Below are positions 16,629 to 24,818 of a stretch of DNA of 64,000 nt, piece by piece. The stretch spans positions 433,850 through 497,849 of the forward strand of contig NZ_KB235941.1 in assembly GCF_000332315.1 (NCBI RefSeq). Reading direction: 5' to 3'. The notes under the pieces are model-generated. The model was not told the origin of the DNA, ran no database searches, and saw nothing but the letters and a program-made list of their open reading frames with translations. The translations under genes and the position numbers were made by a program. Position 1 is the first letter of the stretch, and each line of letters begins with the position of its first letter. The stretch is from Prochlorothrix hollandica PCC 9006 = CALU 1027 (GTDB lineage Bacteria; Cyanobacteriota; Cyanobacteriia; Prochlorotrichales; Prochlorotrichaceae).

Positions 16629-16978
16629 TCTCTCTCCTGGGCACCTCGAATAATGCAAATGGGGGGGGATGCCCACGCCAGCATCAGGGTTGTGGCGAGC
16701 GGCTGCGCCACTCGCCACCATTAATCGAGGTACCCTACTAGAAGTGATGGGGCGGCGGGCTAGCAGTTGATCCCTGAAGGGGGATAATGGGGGGTGTATG
16801 GCAATCCCAGTTGGATCAGGGGTTGAGGTGTGTGAGTTCTCTGCCCGGTTCAGGTCGCTGGCGATCGCCAGCGATCGGACGACGATCGGACGATATCGCT
16901 CCCAACGATCGCGGTCATCCGATGCACCGAGACTTCAACCCACCCCCTAGATCTGAACCCCAGGATTGCTAGGAGCAA
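16629..16978. other. Intergenic region with CACCTCGA inverted-repeat element
   Basis: Contains a second copy of the CACCTCGA family (16639-16735) with a core hairpin GTGGCGAGCGGCTGCGCCAC. A GCTGGCGATCGCCAGC palindrome lies near 16857, with clustered CGATCG motifs after it. No gene is supported. Confidence 0.65.
16639..16735. mobile_element. CACCTCGA inverted-repeat element, second copy
   Basis: Left end GGGCACCTCGAATAATGCA, right end ATTAATCGAGGTACCC, with an inner GTGGCGAG / CTCGCCAC stem. It shares ends but not its core with the copy at 11925-12061. Confidence 0.7.
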
Positions 16979-17779
16979 TTGAGGACATCCAGATTGGACG
17001 AGCAGTATCAAGCCTATATCAACCGTGTAGTGGGCATGACACGGACTGATCATTACCAAAACCAGTGGGGTCTGATTCAGTCTTCCCCCAAATTTCGCCC
17101 CGACAGCACTGGAACCTGGGAAGCCAACCCCTTCCCAGGGTATACCGTCGTCACGCCCCCCGGCCCAGAAGATAGGGCCAACCCCCGCTTTTATGGCGCG
17201 TTGGCGGATTTGCAGCAGCAATTGGCAGATTTGTTGCCTTCTCCCTTTGGCTTAAGCTTACCCCCCTCCAGTTTCCATCTCACCCTGGCGGATCTGATCT
17301 GGGATAGTGCGTTCCAGCAGGCTGTTCACCACGATTCCAGCTACGAAGCCAAGCTCCACGGGTATATCCAGGAAACCTTTAACCAACAAGCCCCAACGGT
17401 GTCCCAGGGGGAGCCGATCCTGTTGCAGGTGTTGGGCTTGATGGTGATGACCCGAGCCATTGGGGTTTGCCTTGCCCCCCATACAGAGGCGGATTACGAT
17501 CGCCTGGTGGGGGTGCGGCGATCGGTGTATCAAAATCCCGGTCTCTTTGCCTTGGGCATCCAACAGCAATACCATTTCACGGCCCACATCACCTTGGGCT
17601 ACTTTGGGCAGTTGCCGGAGACGGTGGATGCGATAGCGCTCAGTGGGGCGCTGGAGGATCTCAACCAGGGCTTTTTGGATGCCTGTCCTGAGTTCACCGT
17701 CGATCGCATTGAACTGCGCAAGTTTGAGAATATGACCCTCTACCGCCGCGAACCCACCTGGCCCACCCTCAGCTTCTAG
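16979..17779 (+). CDS. 2H phosphoesterase-like protein (DUF1868-type)
   Basis: A protein of about 266 residues with two H-x-T motifs, SSFHLTLADL (about residue 100) and FTAHITLGYFG (about residue 208). Their spacing is that of the 2H phosphoesterase superfamily (LigT, CPDase, AKAP7-like). Members hydrolyse cyclic phosphates of nucleotides or RNA ends; the substrate here is not known. The start is uncertain: TTG 16979 follows AGGAG (16971-16975) by only three bases, while ATG 17036 would remove 19 residues. Nothing nearby indicates a pathway. The superfamily assignment rests on the two motifs. Confidence 0.75.
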   Translation: MRTSRLDEQYQAYINRVVGMTRTDHYQNQWGLIQSSPKFRPDSTGTWEANPFPGYTVVTPPGPEDRANPRFYGALADLQQQLADLLPSPFGLSLPPSSFHLTLADLIWDSAFQQAVHHDSSYEAKLHGYIQETFNQQAPTVSQGEPILLQVLGLMVMTRAIGVCLAPHTEADYDRLVGVRRSVYQNPGLFALGIQQQYHFTAHITLGYFGQLPETVDAIALSGALEDLNQGFLDACPEFTVDRIELRKFENMTLYRREPTWPTLSF

Positions 17780-17820
17780 GAGACGTTGGGCTGCTTGACT
17801 GACACAACTTCTGAAAGGCT

Positions 17821-17923
17821 TACAGCAGTCCTAAACGGGTCGTGTGGTGTGCCCCCGGAGGGGGCACACCACACCAAGGGTTTCAGCCATCGAGATGCCT
17901 ACAACTGATTTAGGGTTGCTGTA
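17821..17923. mobile_element. 103-bp palindromic MITE-like element, copy C
   Basis: Begins TACAGCAGTCCTAAAC and ends ATTTAGGGTTGCTGTA. The inner stem is perfect, GTGGTGTGCCCCC / GGGGGCACACCAC. It is 41 bases after the stop of the 2H phosphoesterase gene. Confidence 0.88.
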
Positions 17924-17930
17924 TGTTTCC

Positions 17931-18005
17931 GTAGGTTGGGTTTCGCAAGGCTCAACCCGACACAACCCTTGTGGCGGTTGGGTTTCGTACCTCAACCCAA
18001 CCTAC
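17931..18005. repeat. GTAGGTTGGG dispersed inverted repeat
   Basis: Starts GTAGGTTGGGTTTCGCAAGG and ends CTCAACCCAACCTAC. Related copies lie at about 13961-14035 and 56433-56547, with a part at about 30797-30830. Confidence 0.75.
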
Positions 18006-18188
18006 AGCGACCATCTTGGGGCAGGCAACCAGGACGCTGGGTGTCTGGCTTTGGACCCATCCCTTGGTGACCCTAGCGTTACAGCTAACCGCCATGGAGT
18101 CCCAGGGGCTGTTGGTTTGGGCAGCTAGCGGACTTGGGTTGAACCCCGCCGTAATAGGGGTTGTCTGTTCCATTATTCCGTCAGATCT

Positions 18189-19343
18189 GTGATTTCATCC
18201 GATTTTGCCTCGTCCCCGTCCTTGCCCTCCCAGTCTCCAGGGGTTCCCACCCCCTTTTTACCCCAGCCCAGCCTTGACCCTGCCCTTGCCTCCTCCGTGC
18301 CACCCCTGAGCATTAGCTGCTCGCGCCAGTTTACCCAATGGCTGGGGGAGCAATCCATTAGCCTTGCCTTCACCACCTACCAAAGTAATCGTTTGTTTCT
18401 GGTGGGGTTGAATGGCCAGGGGCAATTGGCCACCTTTGAACGGCTGCTCGATCGCCCCATGGGATTAGCCGCATCTCCCGATGGTAACCGCCTCTACCTC
18501 AGCACCCGGTACCAAATTTGGCGGCTAGAAAACGTCCTCGATCCGGGCCAACATTATAAAGAGGGCGATCGCCTCTATGTGCCCCGCCAAGGGTTTATCA
18601 CGGGGGATCTGGATACCCATGATTTAACGATCGATCACCAAGGCAACGTTATTTTTATGAATACGGCCAATAATTGTTTGGCTACCTTGAGCGATCGCCA
18701 CAGTTTCCGGCCCCTGTGGTTTCCCCCATTTATCAGTAAGTTGGCAGCGGAAGATCGCTGTCACCTCAATGGCCTTGCCCTGGTGGAGGGACAGCCCCGC
18801 TATGCCAGCGCCGTCAGTCAGTCGGACATCATCGATGGCTGGCGAGAGCAGCGCCAAACGGGGGGCTGCATTCTCGATATTGCCACCAACCAAGTGATCG
18901 CCACGGGGCTTTCGATGCCCCACTCGCCCCGCTGGTACCGCGATCGCCTCTGGGTTTTGAACTCTGGGTTAGGGGAATTTGGCTTTATTGATCTGGATCA
19001 GGGCACGTTTGAAGCCCTAACCTTCTGTCCGGGCTATGTGCGGGGTCTGGCGTTCTGGGGGGACTATGGCTTGGTGGGACTGTCGAAGCCTCGGGATCAA
19101 ACCTTTGCGGGTTTGGCCTTGGACGATCGGCTAACAGCCAAGAACACCACGGCTCGCTGTGGGATCTATGTGATTGATTTACGCAGCGGTGATATTGTCC
19201 ATTGGTTGCAAATGGAGGGGGTGGTGACGGAGTTGTATGACGTGCAGGTGTTGCCGGGGGTTAAGCGTCCGACGGCGTTGGGGTTCCGCAGTAATGAAAT
19301 TGCCCAACTGATCACCTCGGATCCTGCCCTCAATTTCATCTAA
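18189..19343 (+). CDS. TIGR03032 family protein (beta-propeller-like)
   Basis: A 384-residue protein matching the TIGR03032/DUF4915 family of unknown function. Repeated blade-like strands include RLFLVGLNGQGQLATFER, MGLAASPDGNRLYLSTRYQI, HDLTIDHQGNVIFMNTANN, MPHSPRWYRDRLWVLNSG and YVRGLAFWGDYGLVGLSKPR. This suggests a propeller such as the NHL or YVTN kinds. The N-terminal 40 residues are Pro/Ser-rich and may be dispensable. GTG at 18189 starts the open frame. birA follows after 23 bases, so the two may be co-transcribed without an obvious functional link. Confidence 0.8.
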   Translation: MISSDFASSPSLPSQSPGVPTPFLPQPSLDPALASSVPPLSISCSRQFTQWLGEQSISLAFTTYQSNRLFLVGLNGQGQLATFERLLDRPMGLAASPDGNRLYLSTRYQIWRLENVLDPGQHYKEGDRLYVPRQGFITGDLDTHDLTIDHQGNVIFMNTANNCLATLSDRHSFRPLWFPPFISKLAAEDRCHLNGLALVEGQPRYASAVSQSDIIDGWREQRQTGGCILDIATNQVIATGLSMPHSPRWYRDRLWVLNSGLGEFGFIDLDQGTFEALTFCPGYVRGLAFWGDYGLVGLSKPRDQTFAGLALDDRLTAKNTTARCGIYVIDLRSGDIVHWLQMEGVVTELYDVQVLPGVKRPTALGFRSNEIAQLITSDPALNFI

Positions 19344-19366
19344 CCCCGTTTTCCATCGTTTGCCCT

Positions 19367-20188
19367 ATGGTTTGGACTACCCCCCTCCAGGATTTGCCCT
19401 CCTCCCCCTGGAGTGGCCTGCCCCCGTTTCAGATGCACCAGTGCGACGCGATCGCCTCCACCAATAGCCAACTGTGGCACTGGCTAGACCAGGGTTACCC
19501 CCACGGCACCGTTCTCGTGGCCCGTCGCCAAACCGCAGGCCGGGGGCAGCGGGGCAACGTCTGGCAGTCGGAAACGGGGGGCTTGTATTTGTCCCTGGGG
19601 TTGCGGCTGGGGGATCTGGCCCAGGGGGGGGTGCCTGCCCAGGAAGCCATGCGTCTGCACTTTGGCACTGCCTGGGGGGTACGGGAAGCCTTAGGGCAAG
19701 CGGGTGTGCCTGGGGCGTTGAAGTGGCCCAATGATCTCGTGGTGGCGGGGCGAAAACTGGGGGGAATCCTGCTGGAAACCCGACTGCGGGGCGGCAAGAT
19801 TCAGACAGCGGTGGTGGGCCTTGGGCTAAATGGCAGCAATGGGGTTCCCCCCACCGGCATTAGTTTGGCCCAGGTGCGGCAGGCCCAAGGGCTAGCCCTG
19901 GAATCCCTGGAGCAGGTGGCGGCGATCGTCCTGGGGGGGCTGGCCAGGGGGTACGATCGCTGGCTCAATCCCCACCACTCCCTGGATCACCTGCTACCGG
20001 ACTATGAACAGCATTTATGGCATCGGGGTCAGGCCATCACCGTCCCGATCGACGGGAAACCCCAGATCGGGCGAGTGGTGGGGGTGACGACCCAGGGGCA
20101 GTTGCGGGTTGAGCTGGCGGATGGGGTGCGCTGTTATCAGCCCGGTGCGGTGCAGTTGGGCTATGGATCGTCCCAGTCTCGCCCTTAA
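19367..20188 (+). CDS. birA: Biotin--[acetyl-CoA-carboxylase] ligase
   Basis: A 273-residue biotin protein ligase that attaches biotin to the AccB carrier of acetyl-CoA carboxylase. The adenylation and biotin-binding motif GRGQRGNVWQSETGGLYLS and the catalytic stretch KWPNDLVVAGRKLGGILLET are clear. A C-terminal SH3-like domain follows (GQAITVPIDGKPQIGRVVGV). There is no N-terminal helix-turn-helix, so this is a monofunctional ligase rather than the E. coli repressor type. It lies 23 bases after the TIGR03032 gene. Confidence 0.93.
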   Translation: MVWTTPLQDLPSSPWSGLPPFQMHQCDAIASTNSQLWHWLDQGYPHGTVLVARRQTAGRGQRGNVWQSETGGLYLSLGLRLGDLAQGGVPAQEAMRLHFGTAWGVREALGQAGVPGALKWPNDLVVAGRKLGGILLETRLRGGKIQTAVVGLGLNGSNGVPPTGISLAQVRQAQGLALESLEQVAAIVLGGLARGYDRWLNPHHSLDHLLPDYEQHLWHRGQAITVPIDGKPQIGRVVGVTTQGQLRVELADGVRCYQPGAVQLGYGSSQSRP

Positions 20189-20319
20189 GGTTACCGTCCT
20201 AGAGGTGAGAGACTGGCCAGGTGAGATACTGGCCAATTAGGTCAGTCCCTAGGGCTATCCCCTCACCACTATGGCTCGCCAAGCCAGTATGCTGGGCAGG
20301 ACTACCGGAGCATTTTCCC

Positions 20320-21744
20320 ATGGATCAATCACCCCCCCCCATCCAGATCCTGGAACCGGGCCAAGTCCCGGATCCCACCTTAGCCCTGCCCCCCCGCCAG
20401 CCTCAGCCCTGGGATACGGTTGCCTATATTGCCGATCCCGATCGGTTTTGTCGGCAGAATTTTCACCGCCATGGGCCAGTGTTCCGCACCAGTGTTTTTG
20501 GGGGGACGACGGTGTTTGTGGGATCGGCGATCGCCAATCAGATGGTCTTTAATGGCGATCTGAAATACACGGAAATTGCCCTCCCCACCACCACCATGAC
20601 CATGTTTGGGGAGCATAGTCTCTTTCAGCGTCCCGATCTCCATGGATCCCGCAAAACTGCCCTCCGTCCTGGATTTACGGGGGCTAATCTCGATCACTAC
20701 ATTCCTCGCCTGGATACTCTCATTGGCCAGGGTCTAGGGACGTGGCAACCCGGCGATCGCGTCCCCCTGTTTCCCGCCGTCGCCGATCTCTGTTTTGATG
20801 CCCTGGTGCCCCTGTTATTGGGTATCGATCTCAACGATTCCCAGGGGGATCCCTGGGCTGGCCTGTCTCTGTCTGCTAAACCCCAACTGTGCAGTCTCTA
20901 CCAAACCTTTTTTGATGGTTTCTATGGCCTGGTGCCCTGGAATGTCCCCTGGACTAGCTATGGACGCGGACTCCAAGCCCGGAGCCAGTTACTGGAGTTT
21001 ATGGCGGGCATTGTGGCGCGGCGGCGACAGGAGACCCAGACGACCCAGAGCCTCGACCCCCGCAACGATTTTCTGGCCATGATGTTGGCCCAGCAACAGG
21101 CGGATCCCCAGGGGGTTTTCAGCGATGCCCTGATCCAAAACCAATGTTTGCTGCAACTGTGGGCTTCCCATTATGAAATTTCGGGGTTGGTGTCCTCCTG
21201 GATGGAGCAAATGGGACGGCACCCGGCGATCGTCGAACGCCTCTTAGCAGAACAGGCCCAAGTCTGGGGATCTGCCCCTGATGGGGACCCGGCCCTTAGC
21301 CCCAGTGCCTTGAAACAACTGCCCATCCTAGAGTCCACCCTTAAGGAAACCCTGCGGGTCACGCCCCCCTCCTCCACAGCCACCCGCAGGCTCACCCGTG
21401 ATGTGGTGGTGGGAGGGCTGCTGTTTAAGCAGGGGTGGGGCTTGGTGGCAGAACCTCGCATTGCCCACATTATGGCGGAGCATTTCCAGGATCCCGATCG
21501 GTTTGATCCCGATCGCTTTTTGGGCGATCGCAACGAAGGCAAACCCTACACCTTTATCCCCTTTGGGGGCGGGGTTCACGCCTGTTTAGGGGCACAAATG
21601 GCCCTGGTGGTGGCCAAGGTTTTTGCCATTCACCTGCTGCGCCAGTTCACCTGGGCCGGAGTGGAACCCCCCCGCTATGTGCAGTTTCCCCTGAAACACC
21701 TCAAGGCGGACTATTGCATCCAACTGCGATCGCGCTCCCGTTAA
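20320..21744 (+). CDS. Cytochrome P450
   Basis: A 474-residue P450, closest in style to CYP120/CYP26-like cyanobacterial enzymes. The heme-binding loop is FIPFGGGVHACLGAQMA with the thiolate Cys, the K-helix ExxR is KETLRVTPP, and GEHSLFQRPDLHGSRKTALR is the C-helix heme-propionate region. The I-helix, where AGxET(T) is expected, reads ASHYEISG, so the usual Gly and Thr are absent. The ATG at 20320 starts MDQSPPPIQIL; an upstream ATG would add residues unlike the family. Redox partner and substrate are unknown. The last codons lie in a 49-bp tandem duplication shared with the holB leader. Confidence 0.88.
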   Translation: MDQSPPPIQILEPGQVPDPTLALPPRQPQPWDTVAYIADPDRFCRQNFHRHGPVFRTSVFGGTTVFVGSAIANQMVFNGDLKYTEIALPTTTMTMFGEHSLFQRPDLHGSRKTALRPGFTGANLDHYIPRLDTLIGQGLGTWQPGDRVPLFPAVADLCFDALVPLLLGIDLNDSQGDPWAGLSLSAKPQLCSLYQTFFDGFYGLVPWNVPWTSYGRGLQARSQLLEFMAGIVARRRQETQTTQSLDPRNDFLAMMLAQQQADPQGVFSDALIQNQCLLQLWASHYEISGLVSSWMEQMGRHPAIVERLLAEQAQVWGSAPDGDPALSPSALKQLPILESTLKETLRVTPPSSTATRRLTRDVVVGGLLFKQGWGLVAEPRIAHIMAEHFQDPDRFDPDRFLGDRNEGKPYTFIPFGGGVHACLGAQMALVVAKVFAIHLLRQFTWAGVEPPRYVQFPLKHLKADYCIQLRSRSR

Positions 21745-21803
21745 GTTTCTGCCCCCGATCGCGCCCCTTTTACTGCGATCGCGCTCCCGTTAAGTTTCTG
21801 CCC
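21723..21803 (+). repeat. Direct duplication spanning the P450 stop and holB start
   Basis: ACTGCGATCGCGCTCCCGTT followed by AAGTTTCTGCCC occurs at about 21723-21754 and again at about 21772-21803, a period of 49 bases. The first copy encodes the P450 C-terminus and stop; the second ends directly at the holB ATG. Confidence 0.85.
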
Positions 21804-22904
21804 ATGTCTCTGCCCCCGTCTCTGCCCGTGATCGATCCCCCGCTGCTGGCCCTGGCCGCCGACTGTTTCCAGCCCGTCCTGGGGCAACCCCAAGCGGTCA
21901 CCCTGCTGACCCAGGCGGTGGTGCAGAATCGCATTGCCCCCGCTTACCTATTCACTGGCTCCGAGGGCATCGGTCGCGCCCTCACGGCCCGCTGTTTTGC
22001 CACGCTGTTGTTTAGCTTGGGGCTACCCCAAAATCTGGGATCACCCCAAAACCTGGGATCACCCCAAAACCTAGGATCACAGCCCGCCCGCCCCACCGCT
22101 TCCCACCGGGCCATGATTCCGCCCCCCACCGTGGCCAGCCTCCGCCGCCGCATTCAGCAGGACAACCACCCCGATTTGCTGTGGGTGGAAGCCAGCTACC
22201 TGGTGCAGGGGAAATTGGTGCCCCTCAGCCAAGCGGAAGCCGCCGGGGTCAAGCGGAAAACCCCCGCCCAAATCCGCCTCCCCCAGGTGCGGGAGATTAG
22301 CCAGTTCCTCAGCCGCGCCCCCCTGGAGGCTCCCCGCCATGTGGTGGTCTTGGAGCAGGCGGAAACCATGGGGGAAGCAGCGGCCAATGGTTTGCTGAAA
22401 ACCCTGGAGGAACCGGGCCTAGCCACCTTGATCCTGCTAACCCCCAGCCCCGACCAACTACTGCCCACCCTGGTGTCCCGCTGCCAGCGTATTCCCTTCC
22501 AGCGCCTGGATCCGGACACCTTGGCCCAGATTTTGCACCACAGCGGCCAGGGTGCCCTGCTGGAGAATCCCACCCTGATCGCCATGGCGGAGGGCAGTCC
22601 GGGGGCGGCGATCGCCGATGGGGAGTATATCCAGAGCCTCGATGCCAGCCTCTTGGCATTGGCCCAAACCTGGCCCCGCAGTCCCCACCAAGCCCTGACG
22701 GTGGCACGGCACATTAGCCAGGATCTGGAGCCGGAACAACAAATTTGGCTCTTAAATTACCTGCAACATTGCCACTGGCAGCAGCCCTACCCCCAGCGCC
22801 AAAGCAGTATTACGCTGCTGGAGACCGCTAAGGATCTGCTGCGGCGATCGGTGCAACCCCGGCTGGTGTGGGAAGTAACCCTGCTGAAACTAGCGGGATA
22901 TTAA
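21804..22904 (+). CDS. holB: DNA polymerase III subunit delta'
   Basis: A 366-residue AAA+ clamp-loader subunit. The degenerate P-loop YLFTGSEGIGRALTAR has Arg in place of the catalytic Lys, as expected for the non-hydrolysing δ' subunit. LVSRCQRIPF contains the SRC arginine-finger motif, and AETMGEAAANGLLKTLEEPG is the family core. The Cys4 zinc module of E. coli δ' is absent. At that position a threefold PQNLGS insertion, encoded by an 18-bp tandem repeat (about 22028-22080), is seen. The ATG at 21804 starts MSLPPSLP. It follows the P450 gene by 59 bases. Confidence 0.9.
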   Translation: MSLPPSLPVIDPPLLALAADCFQPVLGQPQAVTLLTQAVVQNRIAPAYLFTGSEGIGRALTARCFATLLFSLGLPQNLGSPQNLGSPQNLGSQPARPTASHRAMIPPPTVASLRRRIQQDNHPDLLWVEASYLVQGKLVPLSQAEAAGVKRKTPAQIRLPQVREISQFLSRAPLEAPRHVVVLEQAETMGEAAANGLLKTLEEPGLATLILLTPSPDQLLPTLVSRCQRIPFQRLDPDTLAQILHHSGQGALLENPTLIAMAEGSPGAAIADGEYIQSLDASLLALAQTWPRSPHQALTVARHISQDLEPEQQIWLLNYLQHCHWQQPYPQRQSSITLLETAKDLLRRSVQPRLVWEVTLLKLAGY

Positions 22905-22977
22905 CCCAAATCCCATGGCAAAATAACAGCATTACTTTGGGTTTGCATTCCCCCGGCTGGCTGGCCGATCCCTGGAC

Positions 22978-23994
22978 ATGGCGGGTCTGGCTGGGGGAAG
23001 ATCGATCCCAGCCTGTCCACCGTTCCACCTCCCAAAGGATCCCAATTTCTTGCCTAAACCGACCCGATCGCCCCGCTCCCCCCGGTCCTTGGCTGGGAAA
23101 ATTCCCCGGCAGCAAGCCTTGAGCCAACAACTGCCGTTGCTGATTTTGTGCTTTGGTTTAGGCTTTTTTTTGACCCTGACCTTGCCCAACCTGGCCCAAG
23201 CCCAGGGGGATCCCCCGACGCTTCCCAAGGACGATCGGGCCTTGAGCCATCTCTTACCCCCACCCCAGGCCCACCCCTTGCCCCCCAGTTTAGGAGCATC
23301 CCACCCCCTCCCCTTGGGGGTTGGCGGTCTTGGCGCGAAGGCTGCGGGAACCATGACCTTGGCGGATCAAGGCGGTGATGATCAAGGCGGTAATTATCAA
23401 GACGGTAATTATCAAGGCGATTACTTCGATCAGATTCAACCCTCCCCCCTGGGTTATTTAGTGTGGTCCCAGTTTCCGATCCGGGTCTATGGGGAAGCCC
23501 CTAGCCTGGAGGATGGATCCGCCGAAGCCCAACGGCAGCAAGCCTGGGGAGCGACCCTCGATCAGGGACTGGCGGCATGGCAACCCTATTTGCCCCTGGT
23601 GCGCACAACTGACCCCACAGAGGCCGATATTACGGTGCTGCGATCGCGTCCCCCCCTACAACGCCGGGGTGATGGTGGCCTCGATCGTGCCCGCGCCGCT
23701 GAAACCCGCTACCGGTTCCGCCTAGTGCCCCAAGCGGAGGGTCCCCCCCAGATCCAACCCCAGTTCACCCTCTATCTCCCCCTGGGCCAACCCCCGGCCC
23801 AACTGGCCACCACCGTCCGCCATGAGTTGGGCCATGCCCTCGGTCTCTGGGGCCACAGTCCCCAACCCCAGGATGTGATGTATGCCCAACAAACCCCTAG
23901 CCCTGCGGCCATTAGCCGCCGGGATATTCAGACGTTGCACCGGGTCTACCAACAACCCACCCAGGTGGGCTGGGCCATGGTGGATGGCGATTAA
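22978..23994 (+). CDS. Matrixin-like zinc metalloprotease, secreted
   Basis: A 338-residue protein whose C-terminal half is a metzincin-type peptidase. The zinc motif is RHELGHALGLWGHSP (HExxHxxGxxGH) and the Met-turn is DVMYAQQ. A hydrophobic stretch, PLLILCFGLGFFLTLTLPNL ending AQAQG, is a signal peptide, but it is preceded by about 50 residues if translation starts at ATG 22978. A downstream TTG or GTG near 23080-23120 is plausible. A Gly/Asp/Asn-rich linker from a short repeat (about 23360-23425) precedes the catalytic domain. Likely acts outside the cytoplasm; substrate unknown. Confidence 0.83.
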   Translation: MAGLAGGRSIPACPPFHLPKDPNFLPKPTRSPRSPRSLAGKIPRQQALSQQLPLLILCFGLGFFLTLTLPNLAQAQGDPPTLPKDDRALSHLLPPPQAHPLPPSLGASHPLPLGVGGLGAKAAGTMTLADQGGDDQGGNYQDGNYQGDYFDQIQPSPLGYLVWSQFPIRVYGEAPSLEDGSAEAQRQQAWGATLDQGLAAWQPYLPLVRTTDPTEADITVLRSRPPLQRRGDGGLDRARAAETRYRFRLVPQAEGPPQIQPQFTLYLPLGQPPAQLATTVRHELGHALGLWGHSPQPQDVMYAQQTPSPAAISRRDIQTLHRVYQQPTQVGWAMVDGD

Positions 23995-24074
23995 AGATCA
24001 CCACCCCAGCCGCCCGCCACAATTAATCGAAGTCCCCACTGATCTGACCTTCACTGCTACAGGATCTCAACTGC

Positions 24075-24177
24075 TACAGCAACCCTAAATCAGTTGTAAG
24101 GATCTCGATGGCTGAAACCCTTGGTGTGGTGTGCCCCCTCCGGGCGCACACCACAGGACCCATTTCGGACTGCTGTA
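24075..24177. mobile_element. 103-bp palindromic MITE-like element, copy D
   Basis: Begins TACAGCAACCCTAAAT and ends ATTTCGGACTGCTGTA. It sits 30 bases upstream of the yciI-like ATG (24208), so it lies over or next to that gene's promoter or leader. Confidence 0.88.
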
Positions 24178-24207
24178 CCTGACTTCACCTGCCTCGGAGC
24201 CTTGCCT

Positions 24208-24474
24208 ATGTTGTGGTTTGTCAAAATTGAGAAAGGCATTGTTGATAAAGCCACCTTCGATCGCTTTGTCCCTGCCCACAAAAGCTATGTGCAAGGATTA
24301 ATCGATCGGGGTCATGAAGCCAAAACCGGCTACTGGGGAGAACGAGGGGGGGGAATGTTGCTGTTTAAGGCAGAATCCCAGGCAGCAGCAGAAGCGATCG
24401 TGGCCCAGGATCCCCTAGTGCAAAACCAGTGTGTGATCTACGAACTCCATGAATGGCACATTGTGGTGTCTTAG
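24208..24474 (+). CDS. YciI family protein
   Basis: An 88-residue YCII-domain protein, MLWFVKIEKGIVDKATFDRF to the C-terminal YELHEWHIVVS. The family is a ferredoxin-like dimer with a conserved His/Asp pocket, related to muconolactone isomerases and YciI dehydrochlorinases; cellular roles are mostly unknown. The pocket His lies in FVPAHKSYVQGL. The ATG at 24208 is preferred since earlier in-frame codons lie inside copy D of the 103-bp element. Nothing downstream appears co-transcribed. Confidence 0.85.
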   Translation: MLWFVKIEKGIVDKATFDRFVPAHKSYVQGLIDRGHEAKTGYWGERGGGMLLFKAESQAAAEAIVAQDPLVQNQCVIYELHEWHIVVS

Positions 24475-24818
24475 GGGTCTTAGGGGTGGTGTCTTAGGGG
24501 GTGTCCTGAGGGGTATCTTAGAGCTTGCCCCAGACCGGTTGCAGCTTGACCATCAGCCCCAGGGACGGCGATCGCCCCCCATACCCACAAGGGGGGCAGA
24601 GTGCTACAGTCGAATCAGTCCGGGTGCAATGGCTTTGTTGAGATTTGTTGTTCTGGTTTCCGCTGCAATCTAGCCCTACGCCTATCGCAGACCCACCCCT
24701 GAGCCAAATCCGAACCCTCAGATTGCAACCCCCTCTAACCAAGGTGATGGATGTAGGTCTAGATACGTTTACTCCGCTGTCTCTGAACCGTTAGACAGCC
24801 CTAGATTGCAGTAAATCG
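24475..24818. other. Intergenic region, no clear feature
   Basis: Starts with an imperfect GGTGTCTTAGGGG reiteration (about 24474-24520). The rest, up to the next gene, shows no long inverted repeat and no recognisable RNA. Confidence 0.4.

Larger units (their letters stand above)
17780..18188. other. Intergenic region with two dispersed repeats
   Basis: Holds copy C of the 103-bp element (17821-17923) and, eight bases later, a GTAGGTTGGG inverted repeat (17931-18005). A plus-strand frame at 17971-18192 has a hydrophobic stretch but starts inside the repeat and lacks family resemblance, so I do not call it. Confidence 0.65.

Noticed and set aside
17971-18192. 73-residue plus-strand frame with a hydrophobic stretch
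   Set aside because: It begins inside a dispersed repeat and has no family resemblance or ribosome-binding site.
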